Assembly: GCF_004104055.1 (NCBI RefSeq)
Contig: NZ_QOVJ01000001.1
Coordinates: 1,240,001-1,304,000 of the forward strand
Origin: Leeuwenhoekiella aestuarii
Lineage (GTDB): Bacteria; Bacteroidota; Bacteroidia; Flavobacteriales; Flavobacteriaceae
Direction: 5' to 3'
Length of the DNA: 64,000 nt
Translations under genes and position numbers: made by a program
The notes under the pieces: model-generated
The model's input: only the letters and a program-made list of their open reading frames with translations
The model's database searches: none
Told to the model about the DNA's origin: nothing
Shown here: positions 1 through 8,344 of the stretch, piece after piece
How the letters are laid out: the number at the start of each line of letters is the position of its first letter
Position numbering within the stretch: the stretch's first letter is position 1

Positions 1-50
1 CTCATAGGAGAGCGGGATACTATAGCATCAAAAACGACGTGGTTTTAGAA

Positions 51-1319
51 CTATTCTTTAATTACCACACCGTCTTTCATTACAAATAACACTTCGTTTA
101 AGGTATTTATATTTTCAATTGGATTGTCAGAGACAGCAATAATATCTGCTTTAAATCCCGGTGCTATTTGTCCTAAATCACGTTCTGATTTTAATACCAT
201 AGCGCTTGTAATTGTAGCGCTTTGTATGGCTTGCATAGGTTTCATTCCTGCTTCGACCATATAGCCAAATTCTTTAGCGTTATCTCCATGAGGAAACACT
301 CCTGCGTCAGTACCAAAAGCGATTTTAACTCCCTTTTTATAAGCCATTGCAAAAGTCTGTTGTAATTGTGGACCTATTTCTAATGCTTTAGGAACGATTA
401 CAGCAGGGTAGTAATCTTCTATTTTTGCTTTTTCTGCTACATATTTTCCGGCACTTAAGGTTGGAACATAATAAGCGTCATGCTCAATCATTAGTGTTGC
501 GGTTTTTTCACTCATTAAGGTGCCATGCTCTATAGTTTTAACCCCAGCTCGAATGGCACGTTGCATCCCTTCATCTCCATGTGCGTGCGCCGCCACCTGC
601 AAATCGTAGTCTTTGCCGGTTGTAACAATAGCATTGATTTCTTCTTCTGTAAATTGTGGATTTTGACCATTTTTCGCAACACTAAGAACACCTCCCGTAG
701 CAGTTATTTTAATCCAGTCGGCACCATTTTTATAACGCTGTCTCACAGCTTTGCGGGCATCATCTATACTGTTGATGACTCCTTCTTTAGGTCCGGGATC
801 TCCTATTAATTCTTTACTATTTCCATTAGTGGGATCTGCATGACCACCTGTAGTTCCAATAGCTTTTTCTGCAGTAAAAATGCGGGGACCTATTACTTTG
901 CCTGAGTTTATAGCATTTCGCAGTGAAACATTTACACCACTTCCTCCTAAATCGCGTACCGTTGTAAAACCGGCTTTTATGGTGCGTAGTGCAATTTCCT
1001 GAGCTTTGTAAGCAACATCTGCCTCATTTAGGGTGAATTTCTCTAGATATTTATTAGGACTGGTTTCACTTTCGATATGTACGTGCATATCAATAAACCC
1101 GGGCAATACGGTTTTAGATTTCAAGTCAATGATTTCACCATTTCCACTCTGAAAACCATCAAGAATTTCCTGAATAGAATCAGCCTCAACTACTATGGTT
1201 TTTTCTTCGAGAACTCTCCCGTTTTTGGTGTCAATTAACTTACCTACTTGCAAATAGGTTTTTTGAGAAAAGGCATTTATACTGAAAACACAAACAGCCA
1301 GAAGAAGAAAGTTACGCAT
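51..1319 (-). CDS. Secreted amidohydrolase (imidazolonepropionase-like)
   Basis: A 422-residue metal-dependent hydrolase of the amidohydrolase superfamily. The N-terminus is a signal peptide ending near FSQ, so the enzyme is periplasmic or outer-membrane associated. Metal-site motifs appear in the expected order: HVH near residue 79, a Lys in DWIKITATGG (the usual carboxylated-Lys position), AAHAHG, EHG, and Asp in FGTDAG. The family resembles imidazolonepropionase and Xaa-Pro/Xaa-Arg dipeptidases; marine flavobacteria often use such enzymes on dipeptides or cyclic amides, but the substrate cannot be read from sequence. The gene follows the aminotransferase at 1332-2462 by 12 bp on the same strand, so the two may share a transcript. 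Bases 1-50 lie downstream and show no gene. Confidence 0.88.
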   Translation of the reverse strand: MRNFLLLAVCVFSINAFSQKTYLQVGKLIDTKNGRVLEEKTIVVEADSIQEILDGFQSGNGEIIDLKSKTVLPGFIDMHVHIESETSPNKYLEKFTLNEADVAYKAQEIALRTIKAGFTTVRDLGGSGVNVSLRNAINSGKVIGPRIFTAEKAIGTTGGHADPTNGNSKELIGDPGPKEGVINSIDDARKAVRQRYKNGADWIKITATGGVLSVAKNGQNPQFTEEEINAIVTTGKDYDLQVAAHAHGDEGMQRAIRAGVKTIEHGTLMSEKTATLMIEHDAYYVPTLSAGKYVAEKAKIEDYYPAVIVPKALEIGPQLQQTFAMAYKKGVKIAFGTDAGVFPHGDNAKEFGYMVEAGMKPMQAIQSATITSAMVLKSERDLGQIAPGFKADIIAVSDNPIENINTLNEVLFVMKDGVVIKE

Positions 1320-1331
1320 AGTGGTTAGTAT

Positions 1332-2462
1332 TTAATCAATAAATTCTATGATTTTAGAAGTAATATACTCAATTTGCTCATCATCAAGCTCTGTATGCAT
1401 TGGTAAAGAAATCACCTCTTTTACTAATTGATTGGTCACGGGAAAATCTTTTTCGTCATAACGCTCGTCTGCATAAGCTTTCTGTTTATGCAACGGAATA
1501 GGATAATAAACACCGCAAGGGATGTCGTGAGCATTAAGGTGCTTAACCAATGCATCACGGTCAACGTCTTTTAAGCGCAAAGTATATTGATGAAAAACGT
1601 GACAATCACAAACCTCACAGATCATAGGGGTTGTAATCTTAGGATGATTGTTTAGTTTTTCAGAATATTTTCGGGCAGAAGCTCTACGTTTTGCATTGTA
1701 ATCATCAAGATGCGGAAGCTTAGCACGCAAAACAGCAGCTTGTATAGAATCTAATCTTGAGTTTACACCTACAACATCGTGATGGTATCGCTCGTACATG
1801 CCGTGGTTTACAATTCCTCTAATTGTATGAGCTAAAGCATCATCATTTGTAAAAATAGCACCGCCATCTCCATAGCAGCCTAGATTTTTAGAAGGAAAAA
1901 AAGAAGTACTCCCCACGTGTCCAATGGCACCAGTCTTTATCTTGCTTCCATCTTTACGGGTATAATTTGTACCAATTCCTTGCGCATTATCTTCAATTAC
2001 AAAAAGGTTATGCTCTTCAGCAATCTCCATAATTGCATCCATTTCTGCGACTTGACCAAAAAGGTGTACAGGAACAATAGCTTTAGTTTTTGGCGTAATA
2101 GCCCGTTTTATCGCTTCAACATCTATGTTAAAACTATGTGGATTCACATCGACTAAAACAGGTGTAAGTTGCAATAAAGCAATAACTTCTACCGTTGCGG
2201 CAAAGGTGAAGTCTGCAGTAATCACTTCATCACCAGGTTTTAAACCCAGCCCCATCATTGCGATTTGTAAAGCGTCTGTGCCGTTAGCACAAGGGATGAC
2301 ATGTTCTACACCTAAATATTCTTCAAGTTCTTTTTGAAAACCGTGAACTTCAGGACCGTTTATGAATGCTGTGTTGTCAATTACTTCTTGAATAGAGCGA
2401 TTTACCTGCTCCTTTATAGGCTCGTATTGACCTTTAAGGTCAACCATTTGTATTTTTTTCAT
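1332..2462 (-). CDS. DegT/DnrJ/EryC1/StrS family aminotransferase
   Basis: A 376-residue PLP enzyme of the sugar aminotransferase family, which normally transaminates nucleotide-linked keto-sugars for surface polysaccharides. The PLP lysine is predicted at K192 in SFFPSKNLGCYGDGG; the HxFGQ segment near residue 133 and the ED(N/C)AQ segment near 157 are also typical. Length matches the family. It is the first gene of a leftward pair with the amidohydrolase and is divergent from waaA. No sugar dehydratase or glycosyltransferase is adjacent, so the nucleotide sugar is unknown. The Kdo transferase next door agrees only loosely with an envelope role. Confidence 0.9.
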   Translation of the reverse strand: MKKIQMVDLKGQYEPIKEQVNRSIQEVIDNTAFINGPEVHGFQKELEEYLGVEHVIPCANGTDALQIAMMGLGLKPGDEVITADFTFAATVEVIALLQLTPVLVDVNPHSFNIDVEAIKRAITPKTKAIVPVHLFGQVAEMDAIMEIAEEHNLFVIEDNAQGIGTNYTRKDGSKIKTGAIGHVGSTSFFPSKNLGCYGDGGAIFTNDDALAHTIRGIVNHGMYERYHHDVVGVNSRLDSIQAAVLRAKLPHLDDYNAKRRASARKYSEKLNNHPKITTPMICEVCDCHVFHQYTLRLKDVDRDALVKHLNAHDIPCGVYYPIPLHKQKAYADERYDEKDFPVTNQLVKEVISLPMHTELDDEQIEYITSKIIEFID

Positions 2463-2599
2463 AGGTGTTTTTTATGCCGAAAATTTAAAAAATCAAAAGT
2501 TGAGAAGTGATTTTCCTAATGAAAATCCGGTCATTTTCTGGTAAGACGAAAGTACGAAATCTAGCCGCTTCAACCAATGTCTTTTTTTACGGAAAAGGC

Positions 2600-2607
2600 T
2601 ACTTTTG
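2600..2607 (+). promoter_or_regulatory. Bacteroidetes -7 box for waaA
   Basis: TACTTTTG fits the flavobacterial TAnnTTTG consensus and ends 8 bp before the ATG at 2615, so the transcript would have almost no leader. This supports the 2615 start over an upstream in-frame ATG at 2507. No clear TTTG -33 element is visible at the usual distance. Confidence 0.5.
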
Positions 2608-2614
2608 TGAGGTT

Positions 2615-3859
2615 ATGAGGCATATCTATTCCTTTTTTATTGCACTTTTTCAGGCCTTACTTCCGGTATTGGGACTATTCAGCTCTAAACTGAAAGAATT
2701 CAGGAGTGTACGTAAACCAGTATTTTCTTATTTAGAGAGTAAAATTAATGGTTCAGATCGGTTGATCTGGGTACATGCCGCTTCTTTAGGTGAATATGAG
2801 CAAGCAGTACCCGTTCTTGAAGCTTTGAGGGTTGAATACCCAAAGCATAAAATACTACTTACTTTTTTTTCGCCTTCAGGCTATACCATAAAAAAAGACA
2901 CGCCACTAGCAGATATTGTTACCTATTTGCCGCTTGACACCAAGTCTAATGCAAACACTTTTATAAACTGTTTAAGTCCTGAATTGGTGCTTTTTGTGAA
3001 GTATGAATTTTGGCCTAATTATTTAGAAAAATTAAAACGCAATAACATTCACACTATATTGATATCTGGAGTTTTTAGAGAAAGTCAACCTTTTTTTAAG
3101 TTTTACGGAAGTTGGATGAAGAAGTCCTTAAAAGCTTTTAATTACTTCTTTTTACAAAATGAATCTTCTTTGAAAAATCTCAAAAAATTAGGGTTTGCAA
3201 ATGGAGAAGTTAGCGGAGATACACGTTTTGACCGTGTGAGCAGACAACTTGATTATAATAATACCTTAGAGTTTATTGCTGAATTTAAACAAGACAAGCT
3301 TTTGCTGGTTTGTGGGAGTACTTGGCCAGAAGATGAAGCAAACTTACTGGATTTTATCAATAGTAAAGCAGATGTTAAGATCGTTCTTGCACCACATAAA
3401 ATAAATGCAGAAAAGATTGAAGATTTCCGCAGTAGGCTGAATAAGAAGGTGATCTTATATTCTGAATTGCAATCAAAAAACCTACAAAAAGCTGATGTTT
3501 TGATCATTGATGCCATTGGTTTTTTGACTAAAATTTATGCTTATGCAGACCTAGCATATGTGGGCGGTGCTGCTGGTAATACTGGGTTGCATAATGTATT
3601 AGAGCCGGCAACCTTTGGGCTTCCTATTTTAACCGGAACGCATATAGAGAAATTCCCAGAGGCTGGTCAACTCAATAGGTTAGCAGCATTATTTACTGTA
3701 AAGACCCCCGAAGAAACTTCAGCGGTTTTAGAAAAATTGATTTCAGATAAAAATTTTAGAGAAAAGACAGGTATAATTTCGGGTCAGTTTGTTTCTCAAA
3801 ACACGGGAGCAACACGCTCAATTATAAATTATTTGAAAAATCAAACACTTACCGCCTGA
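2615..3859 (+). CDS. waaA: 3-deoxy-D-manno-octulosonic acid (Kdo) transferase
   Basis: A 414-residue GT30 glycosyltransferase that adds Kdo to lipid A precursors at the inner face of the cytoplasmic membrane. The N-terminus has a hydrophobic anchor, then WVHAASLGEYEQ with the Glu typical of the family's catalytic base, VKYEFWPN, and the C-terminal donor-binding GGAAGNTGLHNVLEPA segment. A longer reading frame opens at 2507, but the 36 extra residues are unlike the family and contain the -7 box, so I start at 2615. The last 19 bases overlap the convergent DUF2461 gene. Confidence 0.92.
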   Translation: MRHIYSFFIALFQALLPVLGLFSSKLKEFRSVRKPVFSYLESKINGSDRLIWVHAASLGEYEQAVPVLEALRVEYPKHKILLTFFSPSGYTIKKDTPLADIVTYLPLDTKSNANTFINCLSPELVLFVKYEFWPNYLEKLKRNNIHTILISGVFRESQPFFKFYGSWMKKSLKAFNYFFLQNESSLKNLKKLGFANGEVSGDTRFDRVSRQLDYNNTLEFIAEFKQDKLLLVCGSTWPEDEANLLDFINSKADVKIVLAPHKINAEKIEDFRSRLNKKVILYSELQSKNLQKADVLIIDAIGFLTKIYAYADLAYVGGAAGNTGLHNVLEPATFGLPILTGTHIEKFPEAGQLNRLAALFTVKTPEETSAVLEKLISDKNFREKTGIISGQFVSQNTGATRSIINYLKNQTLTA

Positions 3860-4497
3860 TTGAGGTAGTTTCTAAAAGGCAGCATTTCTTTGTAAACTTG
3901 GATTACGTGATTCTCAAAATCGTCACTAGTAACTAGCTTTTGAGTAAGATCTGTTTGTACAGCAAAACTCTTTTTACGCAATAATTCTATGTATTTATGG
4001 TCTTGAGGAAATCCTTTAGGTGCAGTTTTAAGACTATCGCCATCCTCTATCAGCCAGCCAAACATCTTTTTAAATCCGGGTTTGTTTAAAATCTCCAGTA
4101 GTTCTTCCCCGTTATAATCAATGGCTTGCCTGATACTTTTAAGTAAAGAAGATTTTGGTTTGTAAAAGCCTCCGGCAATAAAACTTTCTGAAGTGCCTAA
4201 ATGTATATAAAAATCTCCCTGCTTAGGTTCTTGATCAAGACCTGCACCAACATGATCTTTATAAATAGGCTTGTTTGGGTGATAAAGTAGATTATTGTTG
4301 ATGCGATTTATGGCTTTTTTACCTGGTGTATGGGTATAATCAGGGTCAATCTCAGCGAGTTTTATGTCCATTTTATTCAGCCAATCAATGTAGAAATCTC
4401 TAACCTCGTAATATCTATTTCGATTTTCGTCCATCCATTCTTTAGAATTGTTTTGCTGAAGCTCGCGTAGAAAATCATAAAGTTTATAAAAGCTCAT
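3841..4497 (-). CDS. DUF2461 family protein
   Basis: A 218-residue cytosolic protein matching the DUF2461/TIGR02453 family: an N-terminal FLRELQQNNSKEWMDENR segment, KAINRINN, and DHVGAGLDQEPKQGDFYIHLG near the middle. Its biochemical function is not established. It converges on waaA and the coding regions overlap by 19 bp, leaving no room for a terminator between them. It is probably a single-gene unit transcribed from upstream of 4497. Confidence 0.85.
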   Translation of the reverse strand: MSFYKLYDFLRELQQNNSKEWMDENRNRYYEVRDFYIDWLNKMDIKLAEIDPDYTHTPGKKAINRINNNLLYHPNKPIYKDHVGAGLDQEPKQGDFYIHLGTSESFIAGGFYKPKSSLLKSIRQAIDYNGEELLEILNKPGFKKMFGWLIEDGDSLKTAPKGFPQDHKYIELLRKKSFAVQTDLTQKLVTSDDFENHVIQVYKEMLPFRNYLNQAVSV

Positions 4498-4621
4498 GTT
4501 TTTAGGTTAAAGGTAATGACCGGAGATTTCAAGAGTAGTAAATAGTTGCTTTTTAACGCATTCTTTAGAATTTTTAGCAATCATTTACCAAATTAAAAAT
4601 AAAAGCAGTCATTATTCTGTA

Positions 4622-4629
4622 TAGATTTG
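4622..4629 (+). promoter_or_regulatory. -7 promoter box upstream of small lipoprotein genes
   Basis: TAGATTTG matches TAnnTTTG and lies 23 bp before the ATG at 4653. It probably drives 4653-4865 and 4876-5112 together. No convincing -33 TTTG is seen. Confidence 0.4.
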
Positions 4630-4652
4630 CCCTTCAACCAAATTATGAAATT

Positions 4653-4865
4653 ATGAAAAAAGTAATTGGAATTTTTGTTTTAAGTCTTTTAGCTTTCAAC
4701 ACGTTTTCTTGTAGAGAAACTAAAGAAAAGGAAACAGTGATTGTAAAAGAAGTTGAAGTAGAAGATGACCGCGAAGGTATTCTAGAGCGTACAGCAAAAA
4801 AAGTTGATAATGAAGTGAATAAAGAAATCGATCAGGAAATTGAAAATATCGGAGACGATAATTAA
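4653..4865 (+). CDS. Small acidic lipoprotein, CRE-type (copy 1)
   Basis: A 70-residue protein. A hydrophobic signal sequence ends in TFSC, a relaxed Bacteroidetes lipobox, and the mature part would start with Cys-Arg-Glu. The mature chain is almost entirely charged and probably helical. It belongs to a local group of four (4653, 4876, 8107, 8573) that share the signal style, the CRE start and an acidic tail. It lies 10 bp from copy 2 and probably shares its transcript. No function is known; outer- or inner-membrane anchoring is inferred from the Cys only. Confidence 0.7.
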   Translation: MKKVIGIFVLSLLAFNTFSCRETKEKETVIVKEVEVEDDREGILERTAKKVDNEVNKEIDQEIENIGDDN

Positions 4866-4875
4866 TATTGAAATT

Positions 4876-5112
4876 ATGAAAAAGATAAGCATATTAGCGA
4901 GTCTACTAGTAATGGTTACACTTTCTGTTACTTCTTGTCGTGAGAAGAGTGAGAAAGAAAAACTAGTAGAAGAGATGAAAGAAGAAGGTGCTGAGATCGA
5001 AACAAAAACAGACGATGACGGCAACTATAAGATGAAAATGGAATCTGACGATAAAGAAGTCAAGATCAAAGAAGATGCAGACGGCGATACTAAGATCAAA
5101 GTAGATCACTAA
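4876..5112 (+). CDS. Small acidic lipoprotein, CRE-type (copy 2)
   Basis: A 78-residue protein with a signal sequence ending in VTSC followed by REKSEKE. I use the ATG at 4876 rather than an in-frame one at 4840, because the upstream residues would precede the signal and overlap copy 1. The tail has repeated short blocks of Asp-Gly-(Asp/Asn) with alternating Lys and Met/Ile (EIETKTDDDGNYKMKMES, then DKEVKIKEDADGDTKIKV), suggesting a small repeated beta or ion-binding element distinct from the helical tails of copies 3 and 4. A strong hairpin terminator follows at 5134. Confidence 0.7.
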   Translation: MKKISILASLLVMVTLSVTSCREKSEKEKLVEEMKEEGAEIETKTDDDGNYKMKMESDDKEVKIKEDADGDTKIKVDH

Positions 5113-5133
5113 GCCTAAGTATCATTAGAAAAC

Positions 5134-5161
5134 AAAAACCACTTCTTTGAGGTGGTTTTTT
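5134..5161 (+). terminator. Intrinsic terminator
   Basis: AAAACCAC and GTGGTTTT arms enclose a 9-nt loop and are followed by a T run. The A-run before it lets it also serve the leftward S24 repressor gene ending at 5188. Confidence 0.8.
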
Positions 5162-5187
5162 ATTTTTTATACAATTTATAATGCTAC

Positions 5188-5955
5188 TTATTTAAAATTG
5201 CGCATTTGATTTTTTAATTCTTCCATGCCTTGTTGTAGTTCGCGTAAAAGATTACTTTCTGACGGAGAATCTAAGTGAAAAGTAAGTTTACTATTTACTT
5301 GCCACAATTCTTGAATATCACTTACCTGAACTTCAAAGGGTAAATATTCTTGATTCAGAGAAATTAATAGAACTTTAGAAGGGTCAGGTAATTTTTGTAA
5401 TTTTTTGATCACAACTGCATCTGGCATAACAACTACATAAACCCGGTTAGTTATGGCTTCGTCCATATTTGAAATGGCTTTACCTAAAACCCAGTCTTCG
5501 GGCATAAAATTAGGTAGCATGCTATCTCCTTCTATTTGAAAACCACGGTATGTAGCGTTACGATATTGTGGTAACGGGAGATCAAAAGCAGGGAGTTGTT
5601 GATACCATTCAACATCTTGTACATTATGTGGATATCCTGCAGCGGCTTTCTGATTAACCATAACCAGATTTTCATTATCATCAACATCGACGGTAACCAC
5701 TTTTGGACTTACATCTCCTTTTCCAGCGTGTATAAGCTTCTGATTGCTGTAACCAAAAAGCCATAACGGGTTCACATTATAGAGGCGTAAGAGTTCGGTT
5801 ACTACTTGACCAGAAAGTTTGGTCCTTCCGCGTTCAATATCTGCTGTAGAATTTTTAATTCCCAAAGCTTGAGCAAACTCAGTTTGCGTTAAACTCTGTT
5901 CCTCGCGTATTTGCTTAAATCGACGTACGTCGCCGGTTACATCATTGATTCCCAT
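5188..5955 (-). CDS. XRE/S24 self-cleaving transcriptional repressor (LexA-like)
   Basis: A 255-residue repressor with an N-terminal helix-turn-helix (about residues 10-70, LTQTEFAQALGI) and a C-terminal S24 peptidase domain. The cleavage site AAAG (A106-G107), the catalytic Ser145 in EGDSM and the Lys184 in VIKKLQK are all present, so RecA-stimulated or other damage-induced self-cleavage is plausible. I use the ATG at 5955; the in-frame ATG at 6015 adds 20 residues that run into the operator repeats. It is divergent from a radical-SAM/DUF4130 pair of DNA-repair-linked families across a 98-bp repeat-rich gap, so it probably represses that operon and itself. It resembles phage repressors, but no phage genes are near. 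Confidence 0.88.
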   Translation of the reverse strand: MGINDVTGDVRRFKQIREEQSLTQTEFAQALGIKNSTADIERGRTKLSGQVVTELLRLYNVNPLWLFGYSNQKLIHAGKGDVSPKVVTVDVDDNENLVMVNQKAAAGYPHNVQDVEWYQQLPAFDLPLPQYRNATYRGFQIEGDSMLPNFMPEDWVLGKAISNMDEAITNRVYVVVMPDAVVIKKLQKLPDPSKVLLISLNQEYLPFEVQVSDIQELWQVNSKLTFHLDSPSESNLLRELQQGMEELKNQMRNFK

Positions 5956-5959
5956 ATGG

Positions 5960-5967
5960 TAAATATA
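5960..5967 (-). promoter_or_regulatory. Possible -7 box for the S24 repressor
   Basis: On the minus strand TATATTTA matches TAnnTTTG at 7 of 8 positions and ends 4 bp before the ATG at 5955, implying a leaderless transcript. Repeat unit 1 of the operator array abuts it. Confidence 0.35.
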
Positions 5968-5968
5968 C

Positions 5969-6048
5969 TTTAATTCGGAATAAATCCAATTTAAATATAG
6001 GAAAAAATCCTTCAATAGGGAAAAATGCTTTAATTTCGTAAAAATTCC
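5969..6048. promoter_or_regulatory. Four-unit operator-like repeat array between S24 repressor and repair genes
   Basis: Four related 15-18-bp units start at 5969, 5990, 6011 and 6029 (spacing 21, 21, 18). They read TTTAATTCGGAATAAA, TTTAAATATAGGAAAAAA, TTCAATAGGGAAAAA and TTTAATTTCGTAAAAA, and the first two continue into ATCC. Units 1 and 4 are near-dyads. The spacing of about two helical turns places them on one face of the DNA, as expected for cooperative repressor dimers. Unit 4 overlaps TAATTTCG (6031-6038), a near-consensus -7 box for the rightward operon. Confidence 0.55.
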
Positions 6049-6053
6049 AGGCT

Positions 6054-7316
6054 ATGAATTTTGAGAGAATTAGAGAAAAATTAAATATTCTTGCTGATGC
6101 AGCCAAGTATGATGTGTCGTGTTCCAGTAGTGGAAGCAAGCGTAAAAACACGACAAAGGGTCTGGGGGATAGCTCGGGTATGGGTATTTGCCATAGTTAT
6201 ACTGAAGATGGGCGGTGTATCTCTTTGTTGAAAATTCTATTGACCAATCATTGTATTTTTGACTGTGCCTATTGTGTCAGCCGAAAGAGTAATGACATCA
6301 AGCGCGCGGGATTTAAGATCCAGGAGGTAGTAGACCTCACTATTAATTTTTACCGTCGTAATTATATTGAAGGTTTATTTCTAAGTAGCGGAATTTTCTC
6401 AAGTCCAGATTACACGATGGAACGATTGATAGCTGTTGCTAAGAAGCTTCGGCTTGAGGAGAATTTTAATGGGTATATTCATTTGAAATCTATTCCCGGT
6501 TGTAGTGATGAGTTGATGCGGGAAGCCGGTTTGTATGCAGATCGACTTTCAATTAATATAGAGATTCCTACAGTTTCTGGTCTCAAATTACTTGCACCTG
6601 AAAAAGATCATAAAGATTTTATTAAGCCTATAGAAAAGGTTAAGAATGAAATCATACAATACCAGGCAGATAAAAAGCTTATTAAAAATACCCCGGTCTA
6701 TGCACCGGCGGGCCAGAGTACTCAGATGATCGTAGGCGCTACGGGAGAGAGCGATAAAGATATTATGTATTCTGCAGTACATTATTATAGCACTTATAAG
6801 ATGAAACGGGTGTATTACTCAGGTTACGTACCGGTTTTGCATGATGAGCGTTTACCGGCATTAGGAACCGAAGTGCCTATGCTTCGTGAGAACAGACTCT
6901 ATCAGACAGACTGGCTGTTGCGCTTTTATGGTTTTGATGTACGTGAGCTTTTGAATAATCAGCATCCTAATCTTGATATTGATATTGATCCAAAATTGAG
7001 TTGGGCATTGCGTAATATGAATTTGTTCCCAGTTGATGTGAATAAAGCAGACAAGCGAATGCTGGCTAGAATCCCCGGGTTGGGAATGCTTTCAGTTAAC
7101 AAGATTTTAAATGCCAGAAAGTATAGGAGACTCAATTGGGAAAATCTAAAGGCTATTGGTATTGCGATGAACCGTGCTAAATATTTTATAGTTTGTGATT
7201 CTAAAGACTGGGAACACAAAGATCTAGAGCCGGCTCATATAAAGAGTATGATTTTACAAAGTTCTCAAAGTAAATATCAGAAAATGTACAACAAGCAGTT
7301 GAGATTATTTAATTGA
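6054..7316 (+). CDS. Radical SAM protein linked to DNA modification/repair
   Basis: A 420-residue radical-SAM enzyme of the TIGR03916 type (putative DNA modification/repair radical SAM, found with uracil-DNA-glycosylase-like partners). The iron-sulfur motif is C-x3-C-x2-C in NHCIFDCAYC near residue 66. The C-terminal part has a helix-hairpin-helix (VNKADKRMLARIPGLGMLSV, about residues 330-350) typical of non-specific DNA binding. The N-terminus LNILADAAKYDVSCSS is conserved in this family. The stop overlaps the start of the next gene (TGATG), indicating translational coupling. The reaction is not known. It is probably under control of the divergent S24 repressor. Confidence 0.88.
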   Translation: MNFERIREKLNILADAAKYDVSCSSSGSKRKNTTKGLGDSSGMGICHSYTEDGRCISLLKILLTNHCIFDCAYCVSRKSNDIKRAGFKIQEVVDLTINFYRRNYIEGLFLSSGIFSSPDYTMERLIAVAKKLRLEENFNGYIHLKSIPGCSDELMREAGLYADRLSINIEIPTVSGLKLLAPEKDHKDFIKPIEKVKNEIIQYQADKKLIKNTPVYAPAGQSTQMIVGATGESDKDIMYSAVHYYSTYKMKRVYYSGYVPVLHDERLPALGTEVPMLRENRLYQTDWLLRFYGFDVRELLNNQHPNLDIDIDPKLSWALRNMNLFPVDVNKADKRMLARIPGLGMLSVNKILNARKYRRLNWENLKAIGIAMNRAKYFIVCDSKDWEHKDLEPAHIKSMILQSSQSKYQKMYNKQLRLFN

Positions 7317-8062
7317 TGAAAACTCAAAAGCTTAAATACGACGGTACTTTTGAAGGATTGCTTACTGCGATTTTTACCGTTTATGAAGAGCGTTTATCTT
7401 CTGCTCACATAATTGAAGAGCGCTTTTTTGAACCTGACTTTTTCTCAGAATTGATTACGGTTTTTACAGATGAGAATAAGGCTTCGCGAGTTTGGGAAGG
7501 ATTGAAAAGTTTTCAGCAGTTTAGGACTTCGGTTTATCGCTCATTCCTAAGCGGACTGCCTGATAAAGAAGTACACATTCTGGATGCGATTCAATATGTA
7601 TTGAAAACAAAAAATGATAAAGATTATGGGCATCCTTCGGTTTTGAAAATGGCTCAAATCACTAAACAGATCGGTCGTGAAAAACACAGAATGGAAGCTT
7701 TTGTCAGGTTTAAGCGAACAAAAGATGATATATATGTGGCGATTATAGAACCTGATTTTAATGTACTTCCTCTTATAGCAAAGCACTTTAAAAACAGGTA
7801 TGCAGATCAGCAATTTGTAATTTATGACAGGTCACGCAGTTATGGTATTTTTTATGATCTAAATTCCGTTCAATTTATTGAGCTCGATTTTAACGATACT
7901 GTCTTGAAAGAAGCTCTTCACGATGAGGAAAAGCATTATGATGAGATGTGGCAAGACTATTTTATAAGTACCGGCATTAAAAGCAGAATCAATAAAAAAT
8001 TGCATTTACGCAACGTTCCCAAACGGTATTGGAAGTATTTAAATGAAAAAAAACCACTTTAA
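7316..8062 (+). CDS. DUF4130 / TIGR03915 DNA metabolism protein
   Basis: A 248-residue protein of the TIGR03915 family (probable DNA metabolism protein, the usual genomic partner of TIGR03916 radical-SAM enzymes). Typical segments are YDGTFEGLLTAIFTVYEER at the N-terminus, IGREKHRMEAFVRF and YVAIIEPDFNVLPLIAKHFKNRYADQ in the middle, and the C-terminal RNVPKRYWKYL. In many bacteria this family carries a fused uracil-DNA-glycosylase domain. At 248 residues that domain is absent here, so the glycosylase, if needed, must come from elsewhere. The ATG at 7316 shares one base with the upstream stop. Confidence 0.85.
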   Translation: MKTQKLKYDGTFEGLLTAIFTVYEERLSSAHIIEERFFEPDFFSELITVFTDENKASRVWEGLKSFQQFRTSVYRSFLSGLPDKEVHILDAIQYVLKTKNDKDYGHPSVLKMAQITKQIGREKHRMEAFVRFKRTKDDIYVAIIEPDFNVLPLIAKHFKNRYADQQFVIYDRSRSYGIFYDLNSVQFIELDFNDTVLKEALHDEEKHYDEMWQDYFISTGIKSRINKKLHLRNVPKRYWKYLNEKKPL

Positions 8063-8106
8063 AAAGAATTAGCTATTTTTAGTTTCTTAACCAAAAAATC
8101 CAAATT

Positions 8107-8325
8107 ATGAAAAGAATTTTTTTAAGTGTATTGATGATTGCTTTTACAATATCTGTTTACTCATGTAGAGAAACCACTCAAGAAAAAACAGAGGAGGCAG
8201 TTGAAGCTATGGGAGAAGATATTGAAAATGCAGCAGAAGAAGCAGGTGATGCAATACAAGAAGGTGCAGATGAACTAAACGATGAAATTCAAGGAAATGA
8301 TGATGTGATGGACGACGATGCATAA
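8107..8325 (+). CDS. Small acidic lipoprotein, CRE-type (copy 3)
   Basis: A 72-residue protein whose signal sequence ends in VYSC, followed by RETTQEKTEEAVEAMG. The tail is an Ala/Glu/Asp-rich amphipathic helix with small residues every three to four positions. It is close to copy 4 (8573-8809) along its whole length: both end in a GNDD motif. It starts 44 bp after the DUF4130 gene and could be cotranscribed with the repair operon, although a TATTTTTAG sequence in the gap might be a weak promoter. Function unknown. Confidence 0.7.
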   Translation: MKRIFLSVLMIAFTISVYSCRETTQEKTEEAVEAMGEDIENAAEEAGDAIQEGADELNDEIQGNDDVMDDDA

Positions 8326-8344
8326 GTATCATATTTGAAGAATA

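Noticed and set aside
525-809. Reading frames opposite the amidohydrolase and many other genes
   Set aside because: They are shadows on the reverse strand of well-supported genes, with no family features.
5188-5955. S24 repressor as a sign of a prophage
   Set aside because: No integrase, capsid, lysis or other phage gene is near; the divergent genes are repair-linked families.
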